A stretch of 64,000 nt of DNA from positions 434,001-498,000 of the forward strand of contig JBAJFE010000005.1 in the NCBI GenBank assembly GCA_037903355.1, given 5' to 3'. The stretch comes from Trichuris trichiura (taxonomy: Eukaryota > Nematoda > Enoplea > Trichinellida > Trichuridae). Shown here one piece after another: positions 25,601 to 37,690 of this stretch (position 1 is its first letter; every line of letters begins with the position of its first letter). The translations under genes were made by a program, and so were the position numbers. Under the pieces are notes generated by a model. The model made no database searches, had not been told where the DNA came from, and was given only the letters and a program-made list of their open reading frames with translations.

Positions 25601-26859
25601 ATGCGACTTTTCAGCCGACGTATGCCAGCTAGATCGCGACGCCGGACCCTGCCTGGACCCCATTAGTCAATGGTACTTTGATCGCGCATCGCAAACCTGC
25701 AAACTCTTTACCTACGGTGGATGTCGAGGCAACGAAAATCGTTTCAACACCAAAAAAGAGTGCGAGGCACGCTGCGGACCCTCGCAATCCTCGCGGGCTG
25801 GCCATTTGGAAATGAAAAAAGGTGAACTTTCAAAAAACTATCGTCACTTCAAAAAATATAATTTTCTAACCCCTAGTCGCGCTTTCATTAGGTTTCTTTT
25901 AAAAAGCAAAGAGACCGTGCTAATACAGAAGGTTTTGTAGTAATACGGTTCTAATAAAACGCTTTTTGAAGTAAGGATATGAATCTTACCTGATTTTTCT
26001 TCTTACAGACGTTTGTCGCTTGGAGTTCGAAGCCGGTCCATGCCATAACTCGCAGCAAAAGTGGTACTTCGACTCGAAGAGTGGTCGATGTCGAGAATTC
26101 GTCTACGGAGGTTGCGGCGGCAACGAAAATCGCTTCGACTCGGAGAGGGACTGCTTGAAGCAATGCGGCTCCATCGCGCAACTAACAGACCACCGGCAGC
26201 ACGGTGGGCGGACGGACAGTGCATCCAGAACTGCGCAAGCAATGGAAAGATCGGAACCGGAAAGGATAAACCTGCGCGTCGAATCAACCATGTTCTCGTA
26301 CACGGAAGGGCAAAACATCATGCTCGACTGCCGAGGCGGTCCGGAAAGGCTTCACCACTTCCAAAACGTTTTCTGGTACAAAAGTGGTAGTCCAATCGAC
26401 GCGGACGCCGATCAAAGAATTACGGTTCGTTAAAAACGATTTCCTTTGTTTCGTATACCGTACCTTTCAAAATTCGCAGGTTCAAATGAATGGTTCCTTG
26501 AGCATCCGTCAGGCAGTGGTTGACGACGGCGCAGACTACAACTGCGCCTTGCTGCATCCGCGCGGATCATTTTCGGGTCCCGTCAGGATAACAGTTGAAG
26601 GTAGGAAAAAGCCTTCGGGTGATACATTTTTGAAAAAAAATTTACATATGAAAATTTCCTTTAAGCCCGTCGACCTCAGGAAGCCGACATTAACTGCGTT
26701 GACAATGCAAAATTAGCCAATTGCCGTTTAGTTGTAAGCGCCGGTCTTTGCGATCATAGCTACTATGGACAATATTGCTGCGCATCCTGCCGATCAGCGT
26801 TGCACAACCGTAGGCAGTCGCCGAACAAGAACAGGCGCAATGCATTACTCACTGCCTAG
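16673..26859 (+). CDS. mig-6: papilin (MIG-6-like extracellular matrix protein), complete
   Basis: Sixteen exons (16673-16807, 16860-17047, 17106-17161, 20016-20065, 20122-20221, 20281-20411, 20460-20664, 20718-20890, 20937-21057, 21107-21438, 21496-25324, 25380-25565, 25615-25821, 26009-26424, 26480-26600, 26666-26859) join in phase to 2147 residues. Order of parts: signal peptide; TSP1 repeat 1 (about 81-145); ADAMTS-type cysteine-rich and spacer region (to about 346); six more TSP1 repeats; twelve papilin Cys repeats of the YGCCPDG type (about 724-1145); eleven Kunitz domains (about 1164-1950); one Ig domain; and a C-terminal PLAC domain. Papilins are secreted basement-membrane glycoproteins that, in C. 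elegans, guide distal tip cell migration. There is no metalloprotease domain, as expected. Kunitz 3, 6 and 7 have Lys or Arg at P1; the others do not. The exon 3/exon 4 borders are the least certain. Polyadenylation signals follow at 26951-26960. Confidence 0.95.
17162..20015 (+). other. large intron 3 of the papilin gene
   Basis: This 2.85 kb intron interrupts the first TSP1 repeat and is about fifty times longer than most others in the gene. It holds a 178-codon frame at 17985-18521 (+) with no recognisable domain and no splice partners, which I treat as chance. No RNA gene or nested gene was recognised. The exact borders (17161/17162 and 20015/20016) were chosen to keep phase; a shift of a few bases is possible. 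Confidence 0.6.
20066..20121 (+). other. GC-AG intron in papilin
   Basis: The donor reads GAG|GCAAGC and the acceptor TTTTCAG. Splicing here joins CNIE to PCSTEEDFR, restoring the TSP1 ending CNIEPC. No GT donor gives this join, so a GC donor is the best reading. The intron is 56 bases long. Confidence 0.8.
22174..23436 (+). repeat. twelve tandem papilin Cys-repeat units (coding)
   Basis: Within papilin exon 11 a unit of about 25 to 30 residues recurs twelve times, each with a core like YGCCPDGKT followed by GP and a closing GC. Units 3 and 4 are separated by an acidic, Asn-glycosylation-rich linker of about 95 residues. The units match the cassette called the lagrin repeat in C. elegans MIG-6 (name recalled, not checked). 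Confidence 0.88.
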
Positions 26860-26950
26860 AGGCGTTACTTTTTTTTGTAGTTTTATAATTAGTTTTGTTC
26901 CTGTTGCACACGATATTCCATTCGAGCGCGTTTCGTAGTGATTGCAAAAT

Positions 26951-26960
26951 AATAAATAAA
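26951..26960 (+). terminator. overlapping poly(A) signals of papilin
   Basis: Two overlapping AATAAA hexamers lie about 92 bases after the papilin stop codon, the right place for 3' end formation. Confidence 0.7.
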
Positions 26961-27570
26961 AAACTGTTAACCGAACCATGTCGTCAAAGCTGAGTGCACA
27001 TTTTGCTTCGTTTTCATGTTGACAATTTTGCGTGGACGCTTAGCATTGTTTTGTAGATGGTAGTCGCGTACCTGAATACCAGCTTCTACTCAAATGTGAC
27101 TGTTAAGCGATTGGAATTGGTTTAAACATGGACGAAGACGGCAATCACAAAAACCAAAAGACGCTCCGCGTCGACAAGAGCATAAAGGGGAAAGGAAGCA
27201 TTGCCTACACGAGTTGGTCGTGGAACAATAGCCAAAAGCCAATGACTAGCACTGACCTGACGGCCTCTATAAGATCGGAGAAAAAAAGAAAATTGAATGG
27301 AACAGTTTGTGGGCGCCAATAATGACTTTGTCAACACGATGGAACCAATGTCTTTGATGAGAAACCAAAACCAGCGAGACGGCAATTACGCAAAAGTAAG
27401 GAATAAAGAACTTGACGATTACATTATCATAGGCGACTGGAAATAACTTCGTAACGGATGAAAAAGCGTAACGCAGAATTCGAGAATGAAATGCCAACGG
27501 CTGCTCAAATTTAGGCGAAACGCCCCCATCGAAGAGGCCGACAACCACTGATTGTATTATTTTTTGCACT
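26961..27570. other. spacer between convergent papilin and Rab1 genes
   Basis: This stretch holds the 3' flanks of both genes. A plus-strand frame at 27128-27322 begins with Met-Asp-Glu-Asp and is rich in Lys and Ser. It has no domain or splice partner, so it is not called as a gene. Confidence 0.4.
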
Positions 27571-29388
<1,818 letters not shown>

Positions 29389-30042
29389 CAAGTCGACGGA
29401 ACGGACGAGAGCGCGAAACTACAAGCGACCAAAAATACAGGTAACACTGCAACGTCAAAAATAACGTTAACAGCGTCGTCGGAAAAGTAATCCTACAGTA
29501 CAATATGATCTTCAGGTTTTAAAGTTGTTCAGGTATAAAGGAACTGCTCAGCGATGTAAGTTTATTGCCAAAAAAGCACTCGCGCAAGCATTCTGACTAA
29601 ATTAAACAATAAAAAAATTTTTAAGTTATAACAGCGTTTAAATATAAATTTTGACATATCAGCAAAGTGATGATTCGTGAATTCACTGAAAGTTAGTAAA
29701 TCGGTTTCCGACCTAAACAAATTTTTTTTAGCTTTCTACGCATTGCGAAAACAAGACTTTACGGGTAAGTTACGCGCAAAGCATCGTCCCACTAAGCGAC
29801 GTTATTTCATCGTCGGAAGCTCGCATGTTGCTGACAACTGCATTTTCTTGGAAGCATCTTTTTGCATCCACTGACGAAGACGAGCGGAACCAATATCCTT
29901 TAGAAAAAAACGTAAAACAGCTGTGCGTTGCGCATATATCCTTTTTCCAATACATGCACGCGTGGAATTTTGATTAAGCAGATGCTTCATTTACGAATAG
30001 CAGTTTCGTAGAGGAGGACAAGAAGGCAAAAGTGAGTAGATG

Positions 30043-30046
30043 AAAA
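30043..30046 (-). terminator. Pol III terminator for tRNA-Cys
   Basis: The first run of four T residues on the minus strand downstream of the tRNA lies here, after the duplicated 3' end copy. The primary transcript should therefore include that copy. Confidence 0.6.
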
Positions 30047-30095
30047 GTTCAGGGGGCACCCGGGTTTGAAAGTTTAGGGGGCACCCGGGTTTGAA
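30046..30095 (-). repeat. 25-base tandem duplication covering the tRNA-Cys 3' end
   Basis: Positions 30046-30070 and 30071-30095 are the same 25-base unit with one mismatch. The second copy is the genuine tRNA 3' end (T-arm 3' half plus acceptor 3' strand); the first is an extra copy in the trailer. Confidence 0.9.
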
Positions 30096-30147
30096 CCGGG
30101 GACCTCTCGATCTGCAGTCGAATGCTCTACCACTGAGCTATACCCCC
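30076..30147 (-). tRNA. tRNA-Cys (anticodon GCA)
   Basis: The 72-base minus-strand sequence folds as a standard cloverleaf. The acceptor stem GGGGGTA pairs with TGCCCCC (with one T-G wobble), the D-loop region reads TAGCTCAGTGGTAGAGC, the anticodon loop is CTGCAGA with GCA in the centre, and the T-arm is GGTTCAAACCC. The discriminator base is T. Internal A and B box promoters are present in the D- and T-arms. No intron is seen. It delivers cysteine to UGC and UGU codons in cytosolic translation. Confidence 0.97.
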
Positions 30148-30385
30148 TACGAAAAGTCATCTGAAACATTTACCCTTTATAAACGAAATACAAGGAATTA
30201 AGCAAACAAAACTTTTATCACTGATCGCTGACAAAATTATCTTATTTGCAATGAGTGTTAGAAGCCTACATATATTTTAGCGTTGCATACGTATCCCTGA
30301 AGCAGAAACAGTGTGAATACAATTCAGAATACACAGAAAAAATTTATTTTCACAAGTAAAGAACAATGCAATCAACGAGGCAAAA

Positions 30386-31120
30386 TTAATGAGGACGTCG
30401 ACTGCCGCCGTACCGTTCGCCATTGCTTCGCGTGGACAGTACATTACCAATGCATGGACCCACATTGGTCCATTCCTTTTGAGGGGATCGTAAAATCTCT
30501 AAAATATGTTGTACTATGAGGTCTACGGCAACTGTATTCTCGCCTCCTCTTGGTATAATCACGTCCGCGAACTTCTTTGTTGGCAGACAAAACTCTTCGT
30601 ACGCGGGTTTCACATAGTGCAAATATTGATGAAGAACTTGTTCTAAATCGCGACCGCGCTCTTTTAGGTCTCTTTGAACGCGGCGGGCCAATCGTATATC
30701 CGGGTCGGTGTCCACAAATAATTTTAAGTCGAACAAATTGCGTATCTCAGCAAAATATAGCACCAAAATACCTTCGACCAAAACAACGTCCGCCGGTGGG
30801 CAGTCTTTCCATTCGGCCGATAACTGAGAGTGAGACCTATAGTCGTAAGCCGGGATGCGTACCGGTTTGTAGGAACGAATGCTGCGCACCGTCTCCAGCA
30901 TAAGAGGAACGTTGATTGCGTTGGGGTGGTCAAAGTTGAATTTACCACAATTTGCCAACTGCCTTTCTTCTTCGGACAGCTGTCGATAAAACGAGTCTTG
31001 GCTAATCATAGCCACCATGCCTTGATATTCGGCACCCAGTTTGGATATTATCTCCTCGCAGACTGTTGACTTGCCGGATGCCGTCCCGCCTCCAACTCCA
31101 ATGACAAACGACGACTTCAT
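30386..31120 (-). CDS. uridine-cytidine kinase
   Basis: A single exon of 244 residues. The P-loop reads [10 protein letters not shown] at 10-19. Further conserved parts are [27 protein letters not shown] (with the Tyr and Arg that contact the nucleoside), [27 protein letters not shown] with the lid Arg residues, and [12 protein letters not shown]. These identify the UCK1/UCK2 family, which phosphorylates uridine and cytidine to UMP and CMP with ATP in the cytosol, the rate-limiting salvage step. The start at 31120 ([11 protein letters not shown]) was preferred over an in-frame TTG upstream because it places the P-loop at the usual distance. The C-terminal tail is short. It stands out here as intronless among intron-rich genes, so an origin as a retrocopy is possible. 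The frame is fully open. Confidence 0.95.
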   Translation of the reverse strand: MKSSFVIGVGGGTASGKSTVCEEIISKLGAEYQGMVAMISQDSFYRQLSEEERQLANCGKFNFDHPNAINVPLMLETVRSIRSYKPVRIPAYDYRSHSQLSAEWKDCPPADVVLVEGILVLYFAEIRNLFDLKLFVDTDPDIRLARRVQRDLKERGRDLEQVLHQYLHYVKPAYEEFCLPTKKFADVIIPRGGENTVAVDLIVQHILEILRSPQKEWTNVGPCIGNVLSTRSNGERYGGSRRPH

Positions 31121-32524
31121 GTAAATTAATACTTCAAATTCTTTACTGGTCCAAAGCAAAATACTCGGCTAAACAACATGCGGAAAGTAACTCTTTCCCA
31201 TTCAAAAAACACAGCTTCCGTACATTTTACCGTAACAGGTCCATCTTCCACCCTGAAGATCATTACTCTACAGTAACACATGTCATTTTCACGTTTCCCT
31301 CATACCCTGCTAAAATTCGGGTGGTAAACGAAATGCTTTAAACTGCATTTACGCTGATTATTGTTTAAAAGTGCAATTAAAATGTGTAAGAACTCATACA
31401 GACAATACAGAATGAAATTATAGCGCTGCCGAGCATTAAATCTGACTTGTAAAAGCGAAAATAGCACTACATGATAAAAGCATCGTAGTTGCATGCATTT
31501 TAGTCTTATTTCTGCTACGTCAAATGGCATTCCGGGACATAATTTACTTAAGCGTTTTCCTGGGCGCATTGTTTGATTTCAGCGCATTCACTGAAAATAT
31601 GCTCTTACATGATGGGTGAACGAATTCCCGTAACACATAAAGCGCGTTTCTTTTAGCAAAACCGAAACTTTACGGATTTCACGTCAAGAAGGTTTCCTAA
31701 GCGTTCGAAAACTTGTACCTGTACAGGCGCTGATTTCCTGCACTGTATCAAATTTTACCATGTACTGCCCTTCTGTCGTTGCTAATATGGAGGCTAAACT
31801 GCGAAAGAAAAACATTTTCTACTCTGCGAAATGGGCAACAATAAAAAACATTTAAAAAGTGTTCATTTTGTACTTTGTAGGACAGTTAAATTTAAAATTA
31901 ATAAGCGAACAAGGCTTCTAACTGAGCGTAGGCGCCATTTCCGCGCTGTATCGGCAAATCGACACAACGAACTTGCACAGCTTTTATTTTAAGCTACAGT
32001 ATGCTTTGAAATTTTTAGCCTTTTTAGCTTACATTCTCGTTCTGTTAGTCTGTTGAAGTCATTTGGGCACTGCGCAAACGTGTATGCACGCGTCTTTATG
32101 CATGTTTTCGTTCTACATTTCGCTTTTGTTCTACTCTCGACCGTTCCATCTTTCTAAGCTACGTGAGTCGGCATGCTAATATTCCTTCGTTAATTCGTCA
32201 GTCTTTTTGCGCAGAGTTCTTAAAAATGCCCCCTTAGCTGAATTTTAAGCAAACGTTGCAGTAACAGTTCAAGGGTATCACGTGACGCATTCCTATGTGA
32301 GAATAGTGGTTTATCTGACAGATTACGAAGAACTGACCTTCGAACTGTGTGGTTTCGCTAGTTTTTACGACAACCCGCAGATACTGGTTGTTATATTACT
32401 GAAATGTTTACCGGTTTTTAGGTATATTTACAACGCCAGCGTCATGTTTGCTGTTTGGGTTTGTCATGCCAACTAGGCGCGTGCGGTTGACTACTATTGA
32501 AACTTGAATGCCGCACTTTTCCCC
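31121..32524. other. divergent intergenic region, uridine kinase / BTBD7 homologue
   Basis: The two flanking genes point away from each other, so this is a likely promoter region. It is AT-rich with several CTACAGTA octamers (31268, 31994). No coding frame or RNA gene was recognised. The frames at 31300-31569 (-) and 32282-32476 (+) lack any support. Confidence 0.4.
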
Positions 32525-35384
32525 ATGGGGTCTGTGGCATCAACGGACAATCGTATTGTAGGAGCAGGCAAGTTTACGCATACAAATTTAGTCCGTCGGC
32601 CATTGCAACATTATCCATGCAGGTTCTTCCAAAACGGGTTCTTTTTGCAAGCCGCAAAAATTGAAGCAGCACTTGAAAGAAGCAAAAGTAAGATCGAAAC
32701 TTGCAAAGCAAAGTTGCCGAACGTTTCGCCAAATGGTGCTTGGATGGTCGCTACGTAATCTTCATTGCCTTGTTGTTGAATTCGAAGCTTCTCTCGCATT
32801 GCGAGATATAACTGCATCTGCGGACTTGGCTCGACCCAAAGCACCCAGCTTGCAAGAAGACTTGGCTCGTTTGTACAGGGAATCCATTGTTACGGATACT
32901 TGCCTACTTTACGAGCAACAACTGTTCAACGTGCATCGTTGCATACTGAATTCCAGATGTGCCTGGTTGCAATCGTTTCTGCGCACCGTTGGCGAAAATA
33001 ACGATGGTCCAATAGAGCTCAACTTACCTGGATCGCCTATTTCACCAGTACTGCTTGACGCCTTCATCTTCTTTCTTTATACGGGTATTATTCATCGCGA
33101 AAAATTATCCACGACCGAATATGAGCAATTTTGCTTACTGAATTCCACCCTCGGCGTTTCCAACGATTGGCATGCCGACATAGCTTCTCTGTTGCACGAG
33201 CCCAATGACGACGATGCAGACATAGAAATCGTATTCACAAGAAACACAAAGTGTATTAGCTTCGAGAATGTCAGCAGTACGAATGACGTAACGTCGAAGT
33301 ACGCGTCTCTGCGTTACGGCCAAGCTTGCAAGAAAGCATTGTAAGCGTACAACTTTATTTCCCGCCTTAACTTGTCCTTTTTTCAAATTTAAATCCCTTT
33401 AGACGACAAACATACCTGTGCCATAGCGCCATATTGGCTACACGTTCGCCATTTTTTCGTTCGCTAATTGTCAAGCGACGTGTCGACTCGTACAAACAAG
33501 GAAAACGTGTCAAAATTTTTCTCGACGAGTCCGTAATACCTCGCCAGTATGCCCCGGTTATTTTCGATGCTTTCTATTCGGACCGCGTTGACCTTTCCGC
33601 AGTACGTATTTGGTCAGCTGCTCATATGCTCTGCTTATTTCCTTATATAGATTGAACGAGGCCACCTACCAAGCGCCAGTTCTTTGAGTGAAGTAAAGGC
33701 AATTGCTTCGGGAAAATGTTTGACATCTCCTTTGGAGGAGGCCACTGAAATTTATCAGATTGGCAGATTTCTCGACTTTCCAATTTTGGTCCAAGGTAAG
33801 GTGTCTTCTTATTACGTATCCGTATGATATGAAAAGGTTGGTTATTTTCTCCCTACGAACAGGTTGCGAAGACATCTTAGCCAGTAGGCTCGATTACGAT
33901 ACTCTGAATGCACTCTACGGTTGGTCGTCGGAAGCTCACGGGTCACCCTACGTACGTAGGTGCTGCGTGGCCTTTTTGGCTGAACATTTCAGCCATATTG
34001 TCAATTCTCCGGATTTGTTCAACCTTGATGAAACTCTTCTAATTGAAACTCTCAAGTCGGATTTTGTTCAAGTAGGAAAAGCATTGAAAATTGAGACATC
34101 AACTAACGAAGCAGTGCGTACACTTCAGGCTAGCGAACTTGAGATCCTTGTCGCTATTCTAAGATGGGGCGAACATCAGTTGACACGAATAATGGAAGAA
34201 AGAGGTAGGAAAAGTCCGAACAAATATGCCAAACAATTGCGCGTTGTAGAACCGAACTTGTTGGCGGGAACGATGCATTCAATTAGTCGTAAAGGTTTCA
34301 AAAGAAACGCCGAATCGGACGCCGAACTTCGTCACATTTTAGCCAACTTATTGCCGTTGATTCGATTCGATTACATTCTGCCCAGAAATCACGTGGTCAC
34401 AAAATTGGCGGCGTCGAAATTGTTTTGTTTCTTAAGCTGATCTGTTGTAGCTTTTTCTTAACGCGCTGCAGCGGAATTTGTTGGACATTGACTACGGCCA
34501 AAAGCAGGAAGAATCAGTTGGCTCAACTGCCTATCATAGGCTTTGGTCATCCGGCAGCGTTGTAACGCATCCGAGACTTTTCATGCCTTTTTACGCGCTG
34601 GCGAAGAAAACGTTTGTCAAAAAAGCATTATCCGCTCCCGACGAGTTGGTTTCGTTAATTGATCACCGCCCGCCGTACGACATTTCGGCAAATACTGTTG
34701 ACCTGTTGAAGCCGTGTTCTCCGTACGAAACTTATCAACGAGACTTCGATGGCCAATGCGAATTGTCAACTTGTAAAAGCAAACAGCCAACCGTCGTACT
34801 TTGCAGCATTGATATGTTTAGTAATTGACGCGGAAATGGTGGAGAAAATTCACGGTGAAGTAGCAGCCATTCTTCGAGACGACCCGTTCGTATACAGAGC
34901 AATGAACTGCGGCTGTTCTTATCATAAAGAGGCGGTTTTGCATTTGGTCTGCCAAACGTGGTCGGATGTCGTCGCCGGGTCGATCTAATCGCATTGTGTT
35001 ATTGTAGGTGCAAATGAAGGTCATTCGCCAATACGGGTTGGAGGATGTGGCGCGTGAAATTATACAATACAAGAAACGATGGCCTCTGGTGTCCACATCG
35101 CCGCAACTTCGCTACGTATCTACGCCAATGGTACACGTTGTGCTTTTATGAACTACCCCTACACATAAGCTTGCACGCAGAGTGACGTAAGCGAGTTTCA
35201 AGATCAGCAACAATCCTGCAGCGAATGGTTTTTGCCCGACTTGATGCCATCGGCCTATAAGAATTTTGCTATGAATCATCATTCGTTGCCGCGCAGAAAA
35301 ATTCGAGACGTCGTCACTCCGCTGTCTGGTCAATTGGAAGACTTATTGCTCGAAGTGCACAACGTATTCGCCAAGCGAAAATGA
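32525..35384 (+). CDS. BTBD7 homologue (double BTB/POZ protein), complete
   Basis: Nine exons (32525-32567, 32623-33340, 33403-33601, 33651-33795, 33863-34395, 34451-34772, 34822-34934, 35008-35130, 35181-35384) sum to 799 residues. After MGSVAST and a basic region, a GWSLRNLHCLVVEFE helix leads into BTB domain 1 (about 105-215) and BTB domain 2 (about 213-360, with HSAILATRSPFFRSL). A BACK-like segment follows, with EPNLLAGTMHSISRKG and LPLIRFDYILPRN, then MVEKIHGEV and VQMKVIRQYGLEDV. The order and these segments match vertebrate BTBD7, which acts in epithelial remodelling and cell adhesion. Gly2 in MGxxxS suggests N-myristoylation. The protein is shorter than vertebrate BTBD7 because the long Pro-rich tail is missing. 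Intron 1 uses a GC donor. The exon 7/8 join is the least certain. Confidence 0.92.
32568..32622 (+). other. GC-AG intron in BTBD7 homologue
   Basis: The donor reads GCAG|GCAAGT and the acceptor CATGCAG; length 55 bases. It is the only join found that links the ATG-containing N-terminus MGSVASTDNRIVGA in phase to the second exon. It has the common intron length of this region. Confidence 0.65.
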
Positions 35385-36238
35385 TACGAAATATTTTTAG
35401 GTGAGCTATCAGGTACAATTCTGATCGCTTTTAACCCCATATTATGTAAATTAGAAAAAACTATTGAATGAAAGGTACGGGTAAAAATAATGTTAAAACT
35501 ACTATCCGCTGAAACAAAGCAGTACATTATTATGCATACTAAAACGTACGTATCCGGTTATCTAAGGGTTTATTTGTCTATTTTTTGTTTTTATTAACGT
35601 TTGATTGTTTTAAATTTAAATATCTTTTACTGATGGCCGGTTTGGCAATGACAGTTTCAAGTTTATATGCAAATATCGACGACGGCTCTGCGCAACTGCG
35701 AAGTTGTACAGAAGTGCGATTTTGAAAATTATTTGCATACTAATGCTCATACTTTAACGGCGTCCGACGTGTACTTAAACTATGATTATTTGACGACAAA
35801 TATATGTGATACAACAAATGCCTATTTTTTGCTTGTTTAAAATTTTAAAATATAATAAGAAGCTTTATTATTATTTCTTATTGTTAAGCGTACATTATTC
35901 ATTGACGCATACGCAAGAAAGAAAGCTTGATTAAAAAGTTCGATTTTTTAGTTTGCACCTTCTGTCCGCTTTAATTGAAATTATATCATCTTTTGTCTTT
36001 TGCAGGTTTAGAGAATGTTGGAATCTCACTTCCTTTACGTAGAGAACGGTTGGCCAACTGTTGGCAAATCAATGGGAACTGACGTCGCTACTCGACTCTT
36101 CAAGCGCTATTCGTAGCACGCAAAGCAGCCCCGTCCATCTCGCGAAGCAAAAAGAAAAACGTCGTGCTCAACAAGTGGATACTGTATTTGTTCGTTCGCT
36201 GCTGCTTGCTTCGAAAAGACTTCCATCGGGGCGCGAAA

Positions 36239-36340
36239 ATGACAAAGGATAACATTTTGGACAACCGTTCTCGCAGTTGGGGAAATTGGCAACTGATTCT
36301 TCTATTACTATCTTATTCGTTGGTAGAGTGTCTCACTGGT
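36239..36340 (+). CDS. candidate signal-peptide exon of an unidentified gene
   Basis: The frame starts MTKDNILDNRSRSWGNWQ and continues into a hydrophobic run, LILLLLSYSLVECLTG, ending at a donor-like GTACGT after a phase-1 codon. This looks like a first coding exon of a secreted or membrane protein on the plus strand. I could not find the following exon with confidence, so the call rests on one exon only. Confidence 0.3.
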
Positions 36341-37611
36341 ACGTAGAGTTAGACGGTAAAACGAAGAATCAAAATAGGAAACAAAACCGGAGAGATAATT
36401 ATGTCAATTTGTCGCATGGCTGTGCGGAACATCGCTTTCCGCGCGTACAAGTCAACAATTGTGCAACAAGTAAGTCAGCAGGTCTGTCGTTTAAAAAAAT
36501 GTTCTGTCATCTAACTCTTTTTTAAGCAATGTGTCTACGCTCTCTCTCTAGCGCCACCTGTCGTTTAGTCCTTCCATTCCCGTAATGTCATCATTCTTCA
36601 AGTTGGGTCTGCATCAACGCTCTGTTTTGATTTTAACTTCGGGTGCACGTCAGCGGCAAGTTATTATTTTAATAATTCATCGTTTATTGGATTGTTCGCC
36701 GGTAAATCAATTTCAAGCGCTTTGTCCAGTAAAGCAAGAAAGAAAAACTTCAATTAATCTTTCCATTAATTAGCAAAAGTCAACTTGGTACATTAGGATC
36801 AATTTATTCACTTTAGACAAAGGTACTTTTGAAATGAGCACAGCTCCATTTCGATTGTGCAAGAAAAAATAGAAGTCGTATCAGTTAAAAGTGCATTCAT
36901 TTATTTACGGTGTTCGGATGGACTGCTTTTTTAAAAGAATAGACAAAGTAAAAGCCCGAATGTCTTTTCCTTCGACTAAACGTGATCGCCTCCTTTAAAA
37001 AAAAGACTTTGGTAAAGTAAAGCGTGATTTGGTAAGTACTTCCAACTTCTTTGCTGAACTTAAAAGACAAAGCTGCCATACGCATTCTAATTTCATCAGC
37101 GATACTACTTATAAGAATAATTGTAATTTCATTTATGGAATGCATTTTCAAGGGTTTACTATCAATGGAACGCGCAAACCCCAACAACAACAACAACAAC
37201 TCTTTCTCAGGTGGAAAAGATATCGATTAAATTGACCGAGGTACGTCGCTCACTAAAGCCAATTGGTAAATAGACAGAGAAAGAGAGGAATGTTCAATGA
37301 AGTCTCTGACGTTGCATCCATTTATGGCTATACTTTGACCAAAGAACCTATTGAAAAGGGTGGTTTGCATTTTAAAACATCAATTATAGAATTAGTAATA
37401 AAATTTGTCACGCGTAGACAAGCAAAGGTCATTACGGTTGATTGGGTTTGTCATGAAGACATCACTCACTGGGCGCTGTGCACCTAACACTGACCATATT
37501 CGTTCATATTAATTATATACATACATTATTATTGCTATCACTTCGCCAGACGTACACTTAGGTCGTCCGGAACACATATACGTACATCTTTCATCTTCGA
37601 ACAGATTGCAG

Positions 37612-37690
37612 AGCTTTCGGGATTCATCTACTTTCGTCATTAGCGGTCTGACGAAGTGCTGGCTACGAGAATAGATGAATCCCGAAAGCT
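37612..37690. ncRNA. 79-base perfect-arm hairpin (candidate small-RNA precursor or MITE)
   Basis: The arms 37612-37630 and 37672-37690 are 19-base perfect inverted repeats (left arm AGCTTTCGGGATTCATCTA). The 41-base loop holds a second inverted pair (CTTTCGTCA against TGACGAAG with one bulge). The whole can fold as a long two-tier hairpin on either strand. It is not inside a recognised gene. It could be a miRNA-like precursor, an endo-siRNA source, or a tiny inverted-repeat transposon remnant; strand and transcription are unknown. Confidence 0.45.
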
